Notes under the pieces: generated by a model
Database searches by the model: none
Told to the model about the DNA's origin: nothing
What the model saw: only the letters and a program-made list of their open reading frames with translations
Part shown: positions 11,041-23,069 of the stretch, piece after piece
Position numbering within the stretch: position 1 is the first letter of the stretch
How the letters are laid out: the number at the start of each line of letters is the position of its first letter
Made by a program: the position numbers and the translations under genes
Source: Papaver somniferum
Lineage: Eukaryota; Streptophyta; Magnoliopsida; Ranunculales; Papaveraceae
Reading direction: 5' to 3'
NCBI RefSeq assembly: GCF_003573695.1
Contig: NC_039358.1
Coordinates: 100,192,117 to 100,256,116 of the forward strand
DNA: 64,000 nucleotides

Positions 11041-11053
11041 TTGGTATCAGAGC
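11041..11053 (+). promoter_or_regulatory. Primer-binding site, element 1
   Basis: TTGGTATCAGAGC directly after the LTR: the initiator methionine tRNA complement used by most plant Ty1-copia elements. It fixes element 1 in plus orientation. Confidence 0.9.
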
Positions 11054-11106
11054 AGGCAAACACGTTTAAAGACCTTACAAGTCTGTGTTTGTAGCAATAT
11101 GACTTT

Positions 11107-11594
11107 ATGGACGATAAGAATATCTTTGATAACGCAACATCAACTCAGAGTCACCCTTGTGAGTTTCAAGTCCTAAAGCTTTTAAGAAAGACTCTGTTTC
11201 TGGTCCTTTTTCTGAATCTGCATTTAACTGGATAAAATCTCTTGATGAACAGTTGGATGATCTTTTGGATGACAGTGATTCAGAAGAAGGACAAAGTCTT
11301 GATGAGGAAGTCTCTCAATATATCAATCTTTTTGACCGTGCTTTGAAAGAAAATAAGTCAACAACTTGCTTGAGTAAATACATGGCTCCTCATTGTCAAG
11401 AAAACAGAAAATTGAGAAAACTCTTTAAAGGATATGATTGTAGATATAAACTCTTACAATCTATCGTTAAAGATCGAGAAGAAGATGTACGCTCAAAAGG
11501 GACCGAATGTGATAATCTTCTTCGAAATCTCTTTGTGTTAAAAGAAAGACTTGCAGAATCTGAAGCAAGATATGACTCTCAACAAAAATGTTTT
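11107..11594 (+). pseudogene. gag: Element 1 gag, N-terminal part
   Basis: ATG at 11107 (MDDKNIFDN) matches the gag start of element 3 (MDESISNN). A frameshift near 11165 moves the frame to one that reads acidic DEQLDDLLDDSDSEEG and then a predicted coiled coil (LLRNLFVLKERLAESEARYDSQQKCF). The frame ends where element 2 inserted at 11595. It resumes in frame at 26483, so the gag was interrupted by the insertion and not by mutation at this point. It lacks the UBN2 core expected at the N-terminus of an autonomous Copia gag. Confidence 0.8.
11590..11594. repeat. Target-site duplication of element 2 (left, GTTTT)
   Basis: GTTTT immediately left of the TG end of element 2. The same five bases stand at 26478-26482 on the other side. 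Confidence 0.95.
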
Positions 11595-13987
11595 TGAAAA
11601 AGCGGGGGTCTAACAACACCACCCAATATTTCACTTAGCAATATGTATGGACAAACTCGAATATACTTTTAAGAGAATCAACAAGACTCGATCAATTAAG
11701 AGTATATTAACGAGTTTATATATCTCTCTTGATTTGATTTACTCAAGCAGGAACTGCGAGTTCTAATCAAATACAAGGGATAACTCGGATGGTACCAAAG
11801 GCCAATATCCGAGGATCGATCAATGACAATCAACAACCAAAGGTTGGATTACTCTAATTGATGATATAACGCACAACCTGTATTATTTCAATTATATAAA
11901 TAAAACAATATAATGTGGAAACTGAAATAACATAGACACCAGAAATTATGTTAACGAGGAAACCGCAAATGCAGAAAACCCCGGGACCTAGTCCAGATTG
12001 AACACACACTGTATTAAGCCACTACAGACACTAGCCTACTCCAAGCTAACTTCGGACTGGACTGTAGTTGAACCCCAATCAGTCTCCCACTGATCCAAGG
12101 TACAGTTGTACTCCCTGCGCCTCTGATCCCAGCAGGATACTGCACACTTGATTCCCTTAGCTGATCTCACCCACAACTAAGAGTTGCTGTGACCCAAAGT
12201 TGAAGACTTGATGACAAACAAATCTGTCTCACACTGACAAGTCTATCGATGGATTAATCTGTCTCCCACAGATAAACCCTAAAAGGTTTTGTTCCGTCTT
12301 TTTATAGTAATCAAGGTGAACAAGAACCAATTGATAATACGGTCTTATATTCCCGAAGAACATCCTAGAGTTATCAATCACCTCACAACAATCTTAATCG
12401 TATGGTAGCTAAACAATATGTTGCGGAATCACAAACGATGAGACGAAGATGTTTGTGATTACTTTTTATATCTTGCCTACCGGAGATATCAATCTCAATC
12501 CAATCAATATGATTGTACTCGTACGATAGAAGATGCAACATCAGATCACACAACTACGATAAAGCAGTATCGGTCTGGCTTCACAATCCCAATGAAGTCT
12601 TTAATTCGTTAACCTGGTTTTAGAAGAAGAAAACCAAAGGTTAAAGGAGAAACGACTCTAGCACGCAAACTAGTATCACACATAAGGTGTGGGGATTAGT
12701 TTTGCATTGATGCTAGATGTATAGTCTTTCAAATCAGGGTTTGCCATTAAGTTACCTTGGTAACAAAGCAATCAATATCCACCGTTAGATGAAAACCTGA
12801 TTTAGATTCAAGCTAATATTTCTCAACCGTTAGATCGAAAACTTAGCTTGTTACACACAATTGAAATGCACGCTTCTAGGTTTGTTAACCGTACCCAAAC
12901 TATGCACTTTTTGGTTCAATAATAGTTAACCAAAAGGTTAGCCATATGAGCATTTCATATCAACCATGTTCTTCTTCACCATAACTAGTTCACATGAATC
13001 AAATGAACTAGTTAGAGAGTTGTTCAATTGTAACGAATTATTATGTAACACACAAGACACAATTGAAGCAAAGATGATTTGATTCACTCGAATCGGTTCT
13101 TGAACTTTTATATCCACGGTTTGCAAACTGCATTCCTTAGTCTTTTTAAGTTTGAGTTCAGAAATCATCTTCAGATATATAACCTTCTTAAGTTTGCAGA
13201 CTTAGTTCGCGGACTTAAGTTACCGGGCAGAGTTTACAAACTACAGCAGAAATTTTCGGGATGAGAACTTCGGCGGTTCGCGTACTGAGTTTGTGGACTT
13301 AGCTTCACGCACTAGTTTGTCAACTCCAGCAGAAATTCTCGGGTTTGAGAACTTCGGCAGTTCGCGGATTTGGCTCACGTCATTCTTCCGGTTCTCTTGA
13401 TCAACAAAGTTCGCAAACTTTAGTTCAAGGAATAGGACTTATACATAATTGTGTTTCCACAACAATGCTTATGTCCACCATTGGTTATGTAATCTAAACT
13501 CTCATTCCAATCATTGAAACATTCTTCGTGAAAGCAATTTTCAAAGTGATTGAAACATATCATGACTTTCATCACTAGGTAAAGATAGACTTGGTCGAAG
13601 CGAAAAGCTTACCAACACATATTTCGAGATATAGATAGGCGAGGTATACTCGGCTCGGAATACCAACTGTGTATAATCAAAGTCTATATATAGCATACGA
13701 CTTTTTGTCTCAAGAAGTAGGAGATAGAATAGATAGACTTTTGAGTGATAGATAAGTTCAAGTCTTCACATACCTTTTTGTCGAGAAGTTCCACCGGTTC
13801 CTTGAGTAGTTATTCTTCTTGTATGATGAATCGCCATGAAGTCCTTGGGCTCAACTACACTTTCTATCCTAGTCTAAGACTTAGCTATAGTAGACTAGAA
13901 ATCAAGACTTATAGTTTTGATCACTAACATTGACAAACATGCTTGAGATAGCAACACATGCGAGTTCGACCGAGCAACGCTCTAACA
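11595..13987 (-). mobile_element. Element 2 3' LTR (family A, minus strand)
   Basis: A 2,393-bp LTR in reverse orientation: on the plus strand it begins TGAAAAAGCGGGGG and ends GCTCTAACA. It is followed on its inner side by the complement of a polypurine tract (ATCTCCCCTTTTGTC), so this is the 3' LTR. GTCCGCGAAC-type motifs lie at about 13195-13380. It matches the element's other LTR apart from the insertion there. Confidence 0.92.
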
Positions 13988-14002
13988 ATCTCCCCTTTTG
14001 TC
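13988..14002 (-). promoter_or_regulatory. Polypurine tract, element 2
   Basis: Read on the minus strand: ACAAAAGGGGAGAT directly before the LTR start TGTTAG. This is the plus-strand DNA priming site. Elements 3 and 7 have the equivalent at 43410 and 61665. Confidence 0.85.
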
Positions 14003-14399
14003 AATTTTAGTGACAAAACTATCAATACATATGGAATACAAAAAAGATAATGAAAACTTTAGTAGCTCCTATTCCACATGTCTAATCTTCAACGTTCCTC
14101 GAAATCTTCGTCATTTCCAAGTACTCCAATGATCTCAAAGGTTGTAAGTTTAGCATCACCGTTGTTGAAAATCCGTAGCTATAATAATGAGAAAACATAA
14201 TTCAGATTATTTTTACACAGTACTGATGTCATCCGACTAAGAACGACTGAGGCGGAGCTCTGAGAATCGGCGAGCAACTCGGCGAAAATTCTCTTCATCT
14301 CAGATCTAGTTTTTTGTGCATTTCCAGGTGATTAAATCTTTAATTTTCTCTTGGTAGTTGTTTTATGATGATGGATTGTCTTAATTGAAGTGTTGTTTC

Positions 14400-15771
14400 A
14401 TGGATCCTGATCCTAGAAACACTTCAATTAATCAAAATTTGTCTAAAATGGAAAATCTTAAGAATGACAACAATTTTCAGAAAATTCCTTCGATTGAATT
14501 ACCAGATGATTTGTTTGAAAAAAGTTTGGATCCATGGAAGTTTTCTCTTATAGGTAGGCTTGATTTACAGAAGATTAAATTTGTTGATGTTGTTGTTATT
14601 TTAAGAAGTCAATGGAAGTTACAGGGTGATTGTCGTCTAATTCCATTAGGAAGAGGCTTCTTCACTATTAAGTTGGATAACGAGAAGGATAAACAGCTGA
14701 TTAAATCACAGAGATGGGAAGTTTTGAATCAAGTATTACAAGTCAGAAATTGGGTTTACAATTTTCGTACAGCAAGTCAAAGAACATCTAAAGCAATGGT
14801 GTGGGTTCCTTTTCCAAGATTGGGTTTAGAATTTTGGAATGAAAAGATTTTGTTTAAAATCTGCAAGGAATTTAGCACACCAACTAAGATTGATAATGCT
14901 ACATCTAGGTGTGAAGTTGGGTACTATGCTAATGTTTGGTGCAAGTTGATTTTGCACAGCATATTCCTAATAAGGTGTGGATTGGAACTAAATATGGAGG
15001 TTTTTTTCAAGATGTTCTTATTCCTGATTGTCCTAAATACTGCCCTTACTGTCAATGGTTGGTCATCTAAATGTTGAATGTAGAAGGGAAAAGTATAACA
15101 AGGTCATTGAGCAACAAGCACATTCAATAGCTCAAATAACCACTTTGGGAGAGAAGAGACTTATAAAGGAAACAAATGTTCCTTTTGATATTTATGATTG
15201 TTCTTCAAAAGAAGACTCTATAGTAGATTCTATTCACCACACTGTTTTACCAAGTACTTCAAGTGCAGAAGTCATCATGCAGCAAAGCAAATTCAGTCCT
15301 TTGGAGAATGTTGATAGTGCAGAAGTACCTGCCGAAATCATAAAAGAAGTTGCATCTCCTAAGGTTGTATAAACACAAAATGTAGTGTCAACTCCGAAGT
15401 CAGCATCATCACCAAAGGTAGCTTCATCATCAAAAATTGTCAATGAAATGGAAGTGAACATGATTCCTTTTGTTGATGGCATAAATGGTACAATAGTAAA
15501 TACTCCAGTGCAAGTAACTTCTTGGGCCAAAATGGTGGAGAAGGAAATGGTATCAATAACTAGTACTTCTACTACTAAAAGTCCATCTGAACAAGTAAAG
15601 GTACCTAAACAAGCTGCTTTAAACAATAAGTACAATTTTAGAAAAAAAATCAAGGTAAGGGGGGTACCAAAAACCCTCCAAATAAATAATGAAGATAATT
15701 TTTTGGAATGTCAGGGGCCTCAGAAGATTAAGGGCTCAGGACAAACTATGGTCTTTAGTGAATCAATTTAG
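14400..15771 (+). pseudogene. LINE ORF1 (DUF4283 RNA-binding, CCHC knuckle)
   Basis: The chosen start is ATG 14400 (MDPDPRNTS). Residues about 40-170 match the DUF4283-type domain common in plant LINE ORF1 (FSLIGRLDLQKI, LGRGFFTIKL, VWVPFPRLGLEFW). A frameshift near 14945 moves the frame to one reading VWIGTKYGGFF and CPKYCPYCQW. A second shift at about 15055 restores GHLNVECRR, completing a C-x2-C-x4-H-x4-C zinc knuckle. The frame then has one TAA at 15370-15372 and runs to TAG at 15769. ORF1 proteins bind LINE RNA. Two frameshifts and one stop inactivate it. Confidence 0.85.
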
Positions 15772-18700
15772 TCCTTATTTAGTTTGGGTTGCAGAACCAA
15801 AAGTTAGTTGTAGTGCTTCTTTTTGTCAAAAGTTGAATCTTCCTGGTATGGAAAAATGGTAATTCACAATTCATGTCAAGGTAGAAAAGGAAATATTTGG
15901 TTATTCTGGAATAAATGTATAGCTCAACCACAAGTAATATCAGTTTCTAGTCAAATGATAACAGTCAGTGTTGGAGATGTTTTGGTTTCTGGAGTACATG
16001 CTCATGTTAAGGTGGTTCAAAGAAGGTTTCTATGGTCTGAAATGCAGTTAATAAGTGATCTTAATAAGCCATGGATTATCCTTGGTGATTTTAATGCAGT
16101 AATTTCACATGATGAGAAAGTTGGTGGTAGACTTCCTAATAGAACTGCAATGGCGGATTTCAATGAGTGTATAAATCAGTGTAACCTTCTTCATGCTCCA
16201 AAAAATGGTCTTCAGTTTTCTTGGTCTAATTGTCAGCAAGGAAATAGAAGGATTCTATGTAACTTAGACAGGGTCTTATTTAATCAGAAATGGTTGCAAT
16301 TGTATGGAGATTGGGGATACAAGGTGGGTATGAGAATTGTTCCAGATCATGCATCTTTGCTGGGTGGTTGTGCAAGCATACCTAAGCCAAAAAATACTCC
16401 TAGAAAGTTTCAAAAAATGTGGATTAGTCATCCAAATTTTATGCAAGTAGTCTGTGAATGTTGGCAAAAACCAATTATTGGTGATCCTGCATTTCAATTC
16501 TTACACAAGTTAAAGGAGCTTAAAAAGGTGTTAAATGATTGGAATTGGAAAGTTTTTGGAATGTTCAAGTAAAGATAAAAGAAGCTGAAGAAAAGTTAAA
16601 ATTGCAACTGAAATATCTGACAACAATCCATTTGATGAAGATGCTTACAAAGATTTGGTTAGAGATCAAAATGAACATGCTAGTAGAGAGGTACAAGAAA
16701 ACACTCTATTAAGACGAAAAGCTAGAGTTAAGTGGATTAAAGAAGGATCGGCAAATACTAGTTTCTTTCACACAAATATGAAGATTAGAGACGCAAGAAA
16801 TGCAATTCATGAAATTGAGGATAATGATGGTAATGTACTTGCAAGTCAGGATCTAATAGCTCAACATTTGGTCAATCATTTTCATAAGAAGTTTGAACAT
16901 GCTCCTGTGGAAGTTGATGATGATCTTTTAGAAGTAATTCCTAAAGTTATTAATGAAGAAGATCAAAAACTGCTTGATGTGATACCTGAGGAAGAAGAGA
17001 TTAAAAGGATAATATTTGAAATGGATCCAGACAGTGCTCCTGGTCCTGATGGATTTTCTGGTATTTTTTATAGAAGTTTTTGGGATATAATTAAACATGA
17101 TCTTGTTGCAGATATTCAATTTTGTTGGAGAAGAAAATTTATTCCCAGAGGTATGAATTCAGGTTTCTTATTCTTACTTCCAAAGACTCAAGCTGCAAAA
17201 ATTGCTAATCATTTCAGACCAATTGGTTTGAGTAATGTTATCTTTAAAATATTTATAAAAATCATTACCAGTAGAATGAGTGAAGTAATGAAGAAGATGA
17301 TATCTCCTCAACAAGTAGCTTATGTCAAAGGAAGAAGCATACATGAGCAAATTATTTTAGCTTCTGAGCTTGTTAATGAGATGAAGTTCAAAAGAAGAAG
17401 AGGGAATGTAAGTATGAAACTTGACATTTCTCAAGCATATGACACAGTGAGTTGGCATTTTTTGGTCAAAGTTTTAAAAAAATATGGCTTCTCAGATGAG
17501 TGGTGTGATTGGATAATAACTTTGTTCAGCTCAGCAAAGATTTCAGTGCTTGTGAATGGTGGTCCTTGTGGCTTTTTTAATGTTGGAAGAGGACTAAGGA
17601 AGGGAGATCTCTTATCTCGAATTCTTTTTGTGATTATGGAAGATGTGCTCAGTTTAAACATTTCAGCTTTGGTGGAAAAAGGAAAATTGCAACCAATGGT
17701 GACAAAAAAAGGTATTCATCCCACACATCTCTTTTTTGCAGATGATGTTTTCATTTTTTGCAATGGTGGAAAAAAGAGTTTAGTCAATCTGCTCAAATTA
17801 TTAGATACTTATCAAGCATGTTCTGGTCAAATCATAAATAAGGTTAAAAGTAAACTCTTTGTGGATGGAACTACACATCAGAGGAAAACTATGATTAGTG
17901 CACTAGTAAACATGGAAATTTCTAAATTTCCTGATAAGTATTTGGGAGTTTACTTAGCCCCTGGAAAAATTACTTATGCAATGCTATGGCCTATAGTTGA
18001 ATTGATTCAGGAAAAATTGGCAGCATGGAAAGGGAGACTTATTTCATTTCAAGACAGATTGATTCTGGTGAAATTTGTTCTTTGCAGTGTTCCAATTTAT
18101 AATATGTCAGTCTATAAATGGCCATTGTCTGTGATTAAAGTATATGAAAAGTTGATAAGGAACTTCTTGTGGACTGGTGATGGTGAATTAAGAAAATTTA
18201 AGACCATTTCTTGGAAAAGAGTATGCACTCCTTATGAGGAAGGTGGACTTGACATTAAAAGATTGAAAACAATAAACAAATCTTTATTAATGAAGCTGAT
18301 GTGGAAAGTTTTAAACTCAGAAGCAGAATGGGCATTGTTTATTTCTGCAAAGTTTAAAGATAAATATGGGCGATGGACCAATAATTGGAAGAAATCTTCA
18401 ATTTGGAAGGGTTTAAAATGGGCATGGAATACTCTAAAAGAAGATATCAAATGGAAAATTGGCACTGGATCTAATATTTCTGTGTGGTTTGATTCTTGGT
18501 TTGGTTCAACTACTTTAATTGAAGAAATTGGTTTCACAGCTTATGTAAAGGATCATATTGGATTGACAGTTCACGACTTGATCTTTGAAGGCAATTGGTA
18601 TATTCCAGCTGAGCTACAACATATCATTTCAGTGAATTCCTTACCAGTAATTAGTGGAGGTTTGGATCAAAGGATTTGGACTGCAAGTAATGATGGTACC

Positions 18701-19248
18701 TTTCACACTGACATTGCAGTTGAGAAAATAAGGCATAAAGAAGCAGTTCTCGCATGGCCTAAGTATATATGGAAAAATTGTTTACACCCTAGTATAGCTA
18801 GCAACATATGGAAATTACTACAAGTTGTCTATGTTGATGATGAAGTAATGAGGAAGAATGGCTTTGAAATGGTTTCCATGTGTTGTATTTGTTTGGCAGC
18901 TCAGGATTCAATGCATCATATTCTCTGGGAATGTGATTTCAGTGTTGCAATTTGGGACTGGTTGAACAGAATTTTTTGTTTTGTAAATCCAAAATCTTTT
19001 GATGATGTCTGTACAGCAGCTAAGAACCAGAGTTCATTAGTAAGGGAGGTTTGGATGATTGCAGCCTGTGCAACCATGAAGGAATTGTGGTTTCAAAAAA
19101 TGCAAAATACTTTGATGAAAAGAAACCCAATTTGAATGGTTTTAAAAGAAGAATCAAACAGCTTGTTCATGAAGGAAGGTATAGATTGAAGGGTGTTAGC
19201 AGGAATAATCAATATGATTTCCAGGTGAAAAATTTCTTTCAAGTTTAA
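15700..19248 (+). pseudogene. LINE ORF2 (endonuclease, RT, zf-RVT)
   Basis: It starts near WNVRGLRR (15703), the usual N-terminus of the AP-like endonuclease, overlapping the end of ORF1 in another frame. A shift near 15850 leads to the 15823-16572 frame with GNIWLFWNK, the metal-binding GDFNAV motif and a PDH near the end (family SDH). After a shift near 16570, the long frame to 19135 holds the RT: KLDISQAYD, GLRKGDLLSRILF (usual GLRQGDPLSP-LF) and the catalytic FADD with Asp codons at 17741-17746. Then come the plant LINE post-RT block and a zf-RVT finger (CCICL...MHHILWEC). A one-base change in an A run near 19097 moves the tail (FDEKKPNL...YDFQVKNFF) to the 19051-19248 frame. Otherwise nearly complete. 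Confidence 0.9.
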
Positions 19249-19457
19249 TATTTAGTCTGCTCTATTAGTAGCTTGGTTAAGTGAAGAAGGCATCATGTCT
19301 CAGTTGTAATTAGGTACTGGGCCTCAGTTGTTTGGGCTTTCTTTTTATTGCTTTTTTCTTTTTTGGTTGTTGAGTCTGTAGTTTAATATTGGGTCAGTCC
19401 TGTAAGCCTTCTTTTGTTGTTCAATGAATGAAAAAATGTGATTCAGCAAAAAAAAAT
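19249..19457 (+). other. LINE 3' UTR and poly-A
   Basis: Pyrimidine-rich sequence ending in TTCAATGAATGAAAAAATGTGATTCAG and nine A residues, then the right target-site duplication. Confidence 0.8.
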
Positions 19458-19523
19458 ATTATTACACAGTGTCAAAGTTCAATTGTATCATAACCTCAAC
19501 AATAATACTATGGTGATATGTAT

Positions 19524-19637
19524 CACTCCCCCTTAGTCAATACTCCATCTCACATGGAAACCACTCCCCCTTACACAATGATCCGAAAACCATATGTATT
19601 TGTAGTGTGAACTACATATTAATTCTCCCCCTTTTTG
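19524..19637 (-). repeat. Three extra polypurine-like tracts, element 2
   Basis: On the minus strand, TAAGGGGGAG (complement at 19526-19535), TAAGGGGGAG (19563-19573) and AAAAAGGGGGAG (19624-19637) resemble the true polypurine tract. In the pre-LINE element they lay a few hundred bases before the 3' LTR. The same set occurs in elements 3 and 7. Confidence 0.8.
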
Positions 19638-19944
19638 TCAATAAAATTGGCAAAGGTACAAGAACGGGATCATAATGAAATTTCTGTAAGAGACATTTCA
19701 TGACTAAAAGAAAAAATACATACCAACTAATTTAGATGAAATCATAAATCCGAAGCTAAATACATTCATCAATGAGTTTAAAGATACAAGATAACCCATT
19801 TCAAATTCCACAGCCGCACACCCTTCAATATATGACCATTAAGCACAAGTTCAAAATAACTCTTCCCCATTTGATGTCATTCCCAAGAGAACAACAACGA
19901 GCGACCTTAATTTCAAAAGAAAAGAAGGATTTTTATTGGACACT

Positions 19945-20330
19945 AAAACCATAAGAATTATTTTTATATCCAAAGACTCAATCAAATTAATCACAAGTAA
20001 ACCCATGATTAATTTAATCGGAATACGCACCAAATTAAACACAAAAAGTGATCAATTTAATTGATTATGCTCAACATAAGTAAACTTACGGAGCTATGAC
20101 TAAGTTTAACCATAAGGAATGATTAGCTTAACCGTTCATATACTCAACACAAGAAAAACTTATGGAGTAATAACTAAATAACCAAACAAGATGATTAATT
20201 TAGTCAATAATGCTCGACATATAGTACCTTACGGAGCAACAACAAAGCCAATCAAAAATAATCTACTTGGTTGTTTAGTGCTCAACATAAGACACATTAC
20301 GGAGCCTCACAGTATTACATAAAATATGGA
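19945..20330 (-). repeat. Internal imperfect tandem repeat, element 2
   Basis: About five imperfect units of 60-80 bp built around CTCCGTAAG...TTATGTTGAGCATAA followed by AATTAAATTGATCA-like sequence (read on the minus strand). Homologous blocks lie at 42120-42665 in element 3 and 60590-60910 in element 7. Non-coding. Confidence 0.75.
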
Positions 20331-20785
20331 TCAGTAAAGATCAATATTGTGGAATACACAAGGATTCATTCTATCTTCCACCACTATTCGCATAACGACA
20401 TTTAATAGACATAATCCTTGCAAACAAAAGATTTTAACCTATCTTCCGTCAAAGATTGACAATATAGGCTTAACTTTTTTAATTGTCAAAAGTCCATTCA
20501 TTCTTTGACCAATACATGAATATCGATCATAAACGACTTTACTTTTGACAAAGTATGGGACAAACATAGTTCACGGACGTAAACACCAATATCCCATAAC
20601 AAGTTGCAATATAACAAATCATAAAGATTAAATACTGCAAAACATCATCCTCCAAATATTTTTATAATTTTTAAACCAAAACCTAAAAAAGAACAAGAAG
20701 ATGAAAAAATAATAGATATGTGTAGTCACAATCATTGCTGTTCAATCATTAGTTATTCTTCCAACTAAACCAAAAAGAATACATA

Positions 20786-21151
20786 CTAGGCAACAATGTC
20801 TTTGAGAAATTCTTTATCATTCCCGAACTCCTTGTCGTCAACAGCCATTGGTACAAAAGGTTCGTGAAGATAGGAGTTAATATCAACAAACAGTCTTGGC
20901 TGGTGATGTCGAACCAGGGCTTTCTGAATTTCCAAAGATCTTAAAACGCAAGCCTTAATATCACGAATCTCCTTTCTTACTTCCTTCAACTCATCAAGAA
21001 CATCGGAAAACTTCTGAGAGTTAGAAGGGACAGCCCTTGGCTTTCTTGTATTCCTCCTTTTTGTTTTCAAGGACGGAGTTACTTGAGATATGTCTTTTTC
21101 CTTGATTGATGGCTTAACAATCATGTTGACATCCTTCCCATCCAAAGACAT
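20786..21151 (-). CDS. Element 2 small ORF downstream of gag (ORF3)
   Basis: An open frame of 121 codons from ATG at 21151 (MSLDGKDVNM). It is lysine/arginine-rich at first (TKRRNTRKPRA), then has a likely coiled coil (FSDVLDELKEVRKEIRDIKACVL), then a tail ending KEFLKDIVA. I recognise no family. Element 7 has an ORF in the same place (59675-60103) whose last residues (RKIYIA) and following sequence (GCCTAGTATG...GGTTTAGTTGGAAGAATAACTA) align, so the two are positional homologues with diverged bodies. It could be an accessory protein of the element or a remnant. The frame is also open upstream to 21268, without a better start. Confidence 0.55.
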   Translation of the reverse strand: MSLDGKDVNMIVKPSIKEKDISQVTPSLKTKRRNTRKPRAVPSNSQKFSDVLDELKEVRKEIRDIKACVLRSLEIQKALVRHHQPRLFVDINSYLHEPFVPMAVDDKEFGNDKEFLKDIVA

Positions 21152-21404
21152 GATGCTTAAGGGAACAGTTATAAACAACTGATTTTTATGAGTGGAATTC
21201 ACAATCTCAACAAGCATTCTTAAGATATAAAGGATATCAGAGAGGAAAAAGGAATGTACGGTTCGCAACCTTTAAACAGGTTCGTGGACGTCCAACTCTA
21301 AACCCTATAAAGAGTAGAATTGTCGATAATAACCCTTCCTTTTATTTGATAGACAGAAAAGAACAATAAAAAAAAACTTTTCCTAAAGCCTGTGCATTCA
21401 CAAC

Positions 21405-21436
21405 CTTGTCTCTTTTGAACAGGCACATGAGACAAG
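21405..21436 (-). promoter_or_regulatory. Hairpin after gag stop, element 2
   Basis: Perfect 8-bp inverted repeat CTTGTCTC...GAGACAAG with a 16-base loop, beginning 18 nt past the gag stop (21455-21457, minus strand). Confidence 0.6.
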
Positions 21437-21454
21437 ATTTTCCAAACGACACAA

Positions 21455-22990
21455 TTAATTTGTGCTGTGGTGAACAACAATTTGTCCACCATTTTCCTCT
21501 TGAGAGGAATCCTCTGACCTCTGTCTATCAAAACGATTTGACCATGCTTTCTTCTCTAATGGTCTTGTTTTATCTTTGGAAACTAACTTCTTAGACGAAG
21601 ATAAAATCATACATACCTCAGCGTTCTTCTGAGCAAGTTTAAGCTTCCTTGCTAATCGATTTGCTCTTCGTTGAAGTTTGTTGGCGTGCCTCACTTGATG
21701 TTTGTACTTGTAACATCTTGATAGTTCATGACCCTTCTGAGAACAAAACGAGCACGTCAATCTTGAATAATATTCAGGCATCTGTGGTGTGACTGCATCT
21801 AGACACAGGGTAGATCCTGAAACATTACAAACAGATTTTCCAAAAGATGGGTCAATTGATTCTTCCGGCTTGATTGGGTTCTCTTCTTCACCGAAACCAT
21901 CACGGTTGATATATGTATTTCCAAAATTATCAAAATCAATGTTTTCACATAGAAGACCGACACTTGATTTCCTATCTTCATCAGAATCATAGATTTCAGA
22001 AATCTCATCAAGTGTTACGGCAAGACCTTTGTTCCTAGCGTATTTTCTACGATTTGGGCACTCGTTTGCAAAATGACCAAAACATTTACACTTAAAGCAC
22101 TGTGGAATATCCTCGTCGTCATCCATGTTTTTAGGAGGAACACGATTGTGAGGTTTATCTGATGACCTAGGTTTGTCTCTTGAAAACCGTTTACTTCTCT
22201 TCAATAGAAGATCCCTAAACTGTCTTGTGATCAAGGAGACTAATTTGTCAATATCTTCATCTAAAAGTCACTCTCAGACTGATCATCCTCAGAGACATAA
22301 ACACTTTTACTCTTATCAAGTAATTTAGTGTTTTTTTGTGCTTTTAAGGCAACATCCTTTCCGATTTTGGATGTATGCTCATGGTCAAAGATCTTTAGAT
22401 TTCCAACCAATGTATTTCTAGAAAGATTATCAAGGTTATTTCCCTCAACGATGGCATGCTTCTTAGACTCGTATCTAGATGGCAGCGATCTGAGAATTTT
22501 CATCACAATATCCTTTTCAGGAATAATCTTACCCAATGCAAAAGATGCATTAACAATTTCAGACACTTTGTGATTAAACTCATCAAATGTATCTTCATCT
22601 GCCATACGAAGGTTTTCCCAATCGGAATTAAGGTTTTGAAGCCTAGCTTCCTTTTCACTGGAGTTACCTTCAAATACGATTTCTAAGATATCCTAAGCAT
22701 CTTTAGATTTAGTGCAATTAGACACATGGTGCTGAAGATTTGGGGTAATGGCATGTATGATGGCATTCAAACCGTCGGAGTTTTGCTTTGCAGCAAGTAT
22801 CTCGGCAGGACTGTATTCACCAATATTCTTGGGAACGTTTACATCTCCAACTGCCATAACGGGAGCATCATAGCCATTAACAACATATACCCATGATTAA
22901 AAATCACGTGCTTGGAAAAAAGCTCGCATAGCAATTTTCTACCATGAGTAATTAGAGCCATCGAAGACTGGTGGTACGTTAATAGAGATA
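21455..22990 (-). pseudogene. gag: Element 2 gag (UBN2 core and two CCHC knuckles)
   Basis: Minus-strand gag of Copia type. The N-terminal part reads PPVFDGSNYSWWKIAMRAF, the hallmark of plant Copia gag, and continues through the UBN2-like core (FDEFNHKVSEIVNASFALG, MKILRSLPSRYESK). A basic region precedes knuckle 1, CFKCKCFGHFANEC. An acidic linker and knuckle 2, CSFCSQKGHELSRC, follow, then a basic tail to the stop at 21455. Defects: TAA and TAG stops in the N-terminal third (about 22900 and 22697) and a frameshift near 22255. The coiled coil and GLGY segment kept in elements 1 and 3 are absent. No pol domain follows. Confidence 0.85.
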
Positions 22991-23055
22991 CACCTCTGTG
23001 CATAGAGTTAGATCGCTACAAAAACATACTTGTAAGGTCTTAAACATGTTTGCCT

Positions 23056-23068
23056 GCTCTGATACCAA
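23056..23068 (-). promoter_or_regulatory. Primer-binding site, element 2
   Basis: Minus-strand TTGGTATCAGAGC one base inside the 5' LTR, complementary to initiator methionine tRNA. Confidence 0.9.
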
Positions 23069-23069
23069 T

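Larger units (their letters stand above)
14221..19457 (+). mobile_element. Nearly full-length L1-type LINE in element 2
   Basis: A 5.2-kb non-LTR retrotransposon with a 5' UTR (14221-14399), ORF1, ORF2, a 3' UTR and a short poly-A (about 19448-19456). It is flanked by ATTATTTTTACACAG (14206-14220) and ATTATTACACAG (19458-19469), a target-site duplication with a small length change. The unoccupied form of the site is visible in element 7 near 61420-61440 (reverse strand, with ATTATTACACAG). Several frameshifts and stops make this copy inactive. Confidence 0.9.
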
